Assembly: GCA_017513795.1 (NCBI GenBank)
Contig: JAFXEJ010000103.1
Coordinates: 1 to 36,099, forward strand
DNA length: 36,099 nucleotides
DNA from: Ruminococcus sp.
GTDB lineage: Bacteria; Bacillota; Clostridia; Oscillospirales; Ruminococcaceae
Direction of reading: 5' to 3'
Below the pieces are notes generated by a model. That model had not been told where the DNA came from. It did no database searches and saw only the letters and a list, made by a program, of their open reading frames with translations. Below are positions 33,795 to 36,099 of this stretch, in pieces. A program made the position numbers and the translations under genes. How positions within the stretch are numbered: position 1 is the first letter of the stretch; every line of letters starts with the position of its first letter.

Positions 33795-35741
33795 TTATCT
33801 TACTTTCTTAGCGATATCGTCGATAAGCTTAGCAAGAAGATCGTTCTGTGTCATTGAGCCGAGATCGCCCTCACGTCTTGAACGTACAGAAACTGTTCCC
33901 TCCTCGACTTCCTTATCACCGATTGTAAGCATTACAGGAAGCTTTTCCATTGTTGCGCTGCGGATCTTCCAGCCTACCTTTTCAGCACGGTCATCAATGG
34001 AAGCACGGATTCCAGCCGCACTGAGCTTTTCAAGAACCTCTCTGCCATAGTCAAGATGACGGTCAGCAACAGGAATGATACGAACCTGTTCGGGAGACAT
34101 CCAGAGCGGAAGTGCTCCGGCATACTTTTCGATGAGGTAAGCAAGAGTTCTTTCATAACAGCCGAGTGATGTTCTGTGGATGATGTAAGGTCTGCGCTTT
34201 GAGCCGTCAACGTCAACGTATTCCATACCGAACTTTTCAGCAAGAAGCATATCGATCTGAATTGTAACAATAGTATCTTCCTTGCCGAATACGTTTTTAT
34301 ACTGAATGTCAAGCTTAGGACCGTAGAATGCGGCTTCGTCAATACCGATAGTATAGTTTACGCCGAGATTATCAAGAATCTTTGCCATGATGCTCTGAGC
34401 TTCTTCCCACTGTTCAGCAGTTCCCTCGTACTTGTTCTTCGGGTTTGCAGGATCCCACTGTGAGAAGCGGAATGTACAGTCTTCAAGCATACCAACTGTG
34501 TCAAGAACATACTTTGCAAGCTCCAGACAGCCCTTGAATTCTTCTTCAAGCTGCTCGGGACGGAGAATGAGATGTCCCTCGGAAATTGTGAACTGACGTA
34601 CACGGATAAGTCCATGCATTTCGCCGGAATCCTCATTTCTGAAAAGTGTGGAAGTTTCGCCGAGACGCATAGGAAGATCACGGTATGAACGCTGTCTGTT
34701 CAGGAAAACCTGATACTGGAAAGGACATGTCATCGGACGGAGCGCAAAACATTCCTTTGTTTCGTCGTAGGGATCGCCGAGAACAAACATACCGTCAAGG
34801 TAGTGATCCCAGTGACCGGAAATCTTATAAAGCTCTCTCTTAGCCATGAGCGGAGTTTTTGTGAGAAGATAGCCTCTTTTCTGCTCCTCATCCTCTATCC
34901 AGCGCTGGAGAACCTGAATTGTTCTTGAACCCTTGGGGAGAAGGATAGGAAGTCCCTGACCGATACAGTCAACTGTTGTGAAGTATTCAAGCTCACGTCC
35001 GAGCTTGTTGTGATCACGAAGCTTTGCTTCCTCACGCTGCTTGATGTCAGCTTCAAGGTCAGCAGCCTTGGGATATGCAGTTGCATATACACGGGAAAGC
35101 ATCTTGTTCTTCTCTGAACCTCTCCAGTATGCGCCTGTGCATGAGAGAAGCTTGAATGCCTTTACCGGAGCTGTTGTCATAAGGTGCGGACCTGCGCAGA
35201 GATCAACGAACTCGCCCTGCTTGTAGAATGAGATAGGCTCGCCGTTATCTGCGTGTTCCTGACAGAGTTCAACCTTGTAAGGCTCGCCCATTTCCTCAAG
35301 CTTTGCGATAGCTTCAGCCGGAGAAAGCTCGAACTGCTCCAGAGCAATTCCTTCCTTGACGATTTTCTTCATTTCAGCCTCGATTTTTTCAAGCTCCTCG
35401 GGAGAGAAAGGCTTTTCAAGGTCGAAATCGTAGTAGAATCCGTTGTCGATAGCCGGACCGATAGCAAGCTTAGCTTCGGGGTAAAGACGCTTTACAGCCT
35501 GTGCAAGAATGTGTGACGCTGTGTGCCAGAATGTCTTTTTACCCTCGATTGTATCGAATGTGCATACCTCGAACTCGCAGTCACTGTCAATAACTGTGCG
35601 GAGATCCTTTACCTCTCCGTTGATCTTTACGCAGCATGAAGCCTTGTAAAGTCCCATACCAATGCCCTTGATTATTTCGCTTGCGGGCATAGCAGCTTCG
35701 ATTTCACGGATGCTGCCGTCTTTAAGTGTTAATTTGATCAT
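33795..35741 (-). CDS. thrS: Threonyl-tRNA synthetase
   Basis: A 648-residue class II synthetase that charges tRNA-Thr. Domains: TGS (about 1-60, IKLTLKDGSIREI), the editing domain with the HTASHILAQAVKRLYP block, the catalytic core with MTCPFQYQVF (zinc Cys), LIRVRQFTISEGHL and IIHRTSLGCYERTLAYLIE, and a C-terminal anticodon-binding domain (VRIIPVADRHLDYG). The length is normal. ATG 35741 has an AAAGGAG site; an in-frame extension to 35801 was rejected. No T-box is visible in the about 30 bases before it, and the upstream space is taken by a transposase remnant, so its promoter is unclear. Confidence 0.97.
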   Translation of the reverse strand: MIKLTLKDGSIREIEAAMPASEIIKGIGMGLYKASCCVKINGEVKDLRTVIDSDCEFEVCTFDTIEGKKTFWHTASHILAQAVKRLYPEAKLAIGPAIDNGFYYDFDLEKPFSPEELEKIEAEMKKIVKEGIALEQFELSPAEAIAKLEEMGEPYKVELCQEHADNGEPISFYKQGEFVDLCAGPHLMTTAPVKAFKLLSCTGAYWRGSEKNKMLSRVYATAYPKAADLEADIKQREEAKLRDHNKLGRELEYFTTVDCIGQGLPILLPKGSRTIQVLQRWIEDEEQKRGYLLTKTPLMAKRELYKISGHWDHYLDGMFVLGDPYDETKECFALRPMTCPFQYQVFLNRQRSYRDLPMRLGETSTLFRNEDSGEMHGLIRVRQFTISEGHLILRPEQLEEEFKGCLELAKYVLDTVGMLEDCTFRFSQWDPANPKNKYEGTAEQWEEAQSIMAKILDNLGVNYTIGIDEAAFYGPKLDIQYKNVFGKEDTIVTIQIDMLLAEKFGMEYVDVDGSKRRPYIIHRTSLGCYERTLAYLIEKYAGALPLWMSPEQVRIIPVADRHLDYGREVLEKLSAAGIRASIDDRAEKVGWKIRSATMEKLPVMLTIGDKEVEEGTVSVRSRREGDLGSMTQNDLLAKLIDDIAKKVR

Positions 35742-35772
35742 GATATTTTTCTCCTTTATAAATTTTTTATAA

Positions 35773-35980
35773 TTATTCCGGAAAATGAAAGGATAAATCA
35801 TCGTTTTCCCAATTTGCCGGATTTTCTTCTATGTATCGCCAATATGCAGCATATTCATTTTCGTTGCGGATGATGTGGTCGTTGAATGATCGCTGCCACG
35901 GTGAAAAACCGATTTGTTTGGTAATTGCTCCTTTGAATTGCTTTATAACTCTCGAAATTGTAGGGGCGAACTGTGTGTCA
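35773..35980 (-). pseudogene. REP-associated tyrosine transposase (RAYT), C-terminal remnant
   Basis: On the minus strand an open frame ends at TAA 35773-35775. Its last 60 codons read like the end of a Y1-type REP-associated transposase: VIKQFKGAITKQIGF, then PWQRSFNDHIIRNENEYAAY and WRYIEENPANWENDD. The HUH catalytic half is missing. Going upstream the similarity stops at GTAGGGGCGAACTGTGTG (35960-35977), a REP-like unit also seen at 9316-9332. There is no start codon before in-frame stops near 36040. It is therefore a decayed fragment. Such transposases are tied to REP palindromes, which fits the many REP-like units in this window. Confidence 0.8.
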
Positions 35981-36099
35981 AGAGTAACATGGTAAACACA
36001 TGGTGTAAGGACATGGTATACAACTAAAGTCTTGAAATTTTACGATTAATCAAAGAGCCATTATGAGCATCAATGAGAGCAATCTTAAAATTGCGATAA
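35981..36099. other. Window end, no supported gene
   Basis: About 120 bases at the end of the window. ACATGGT occurs three times in 30 bases (35987-36016). A 25-codon open stretch on the minus strand, 36024-36099, ends in TAG and could be the tail of a gene lying outside; I do not recognise it. Confidence 0.3.

Noticed and set aside
35742..35801. Longer thrS start at 35801
   Set aside because: The extra 20 residues are unlike the family, and a clear AAAGGAG site serves ATG 35741.
36024..36099. Minus-strand open stretch of 25 codons ending in TAG at the window end
   Set aside because: It is too short to identify and has no recognisable motif. It may be the tail of a gene outside the window.

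Overview
The window looks like a chromosomal segment of an anaerobic, spore-lineage Firmicute of the Ruminococcus type (Oscillospiraceae). This rests on the T-box leader, SpoIVB, the single-chain dimer-type GlyRS, an HPr of the Gram-positive kind, a HydE [FeFe]-hydrogenase maturase and the style of the intergenic repeats. It is inferred from gene content and protein style, not from a database search. Nearly all of it is housekeeping biosynthesis. The unusual material is in the leaders, the repeats and a few odd neighbours.

Layout. 1-3091: 3' end of pheA, then a short cobalamin-type metH. 3092-3470: a structured 286-bp repeat inside the metH/glyS convergent terminator. 3471-4874 (-): glyS. 4960-6434: a two-gene minus-strand cassette (a DUF1273/SLOG-like protein and a GIY-YIG-like protein) between two related inverted-repeat elements. 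6452-7977: strong promoter and purB, which carries an in-frame TAG at codon 34. 7988-9254: a small membrane protein and an HTH/membrane/zinc-ribbon regulator lying between two ~150-bp direct repeats. 9551-10779: rimM-trmD. 11331-11603: HPr. 11673-12899 (-): spoIVB. 13030-13545: a small membrane protein.

13616-32499 is a plus-strand series of about 19 kb. It holds a T-box-controlled leuA; ilvB preceded by a short Ile/Val-rich leader peptide and a terminator hairpin (a candidate ribosome-mediated attenuator); ilvN, ilvC, an unknown membrane protein, ilvD, an alpha/beta hydrolase, leuC, leuD, leuB, a DUF815 AAA+ ATPase, ilvA, ridA, nadA, hydE and two tandem U32-like paralogues. Together IlvA, IlvBN, IlvC and IlvD plus LeuABCD cover the route from threonine and pyruvate to the keto acids of Ile, Val and Leu. 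RidA would clear the reactive enamine released by IlvA. The branched-chain transaminase is not in the window. 32535-32820 is a second copy of the 286-bp repeat, again inside a convergent terminator. 32872-35741 (-) is thrS followed by a uridine-kinase-like gene, and the window ends in a decayed REP-associated transposase fragment.

The observations I would follow first are: (1) the ilvB leader peptide/attenuator; (2) the 286-bp element, whose two copies show a compensatory base-pair change and sit at matching places inside two terminators; (3) the tandem U32-like cysteine-containing pair after nadA-hydE; (4) the Trp-to-TAG codon in purB, together with the absence of TAG among the 32 recognised stops; (5) the SLOG-like/GIY-YIG cassette between related repeats.
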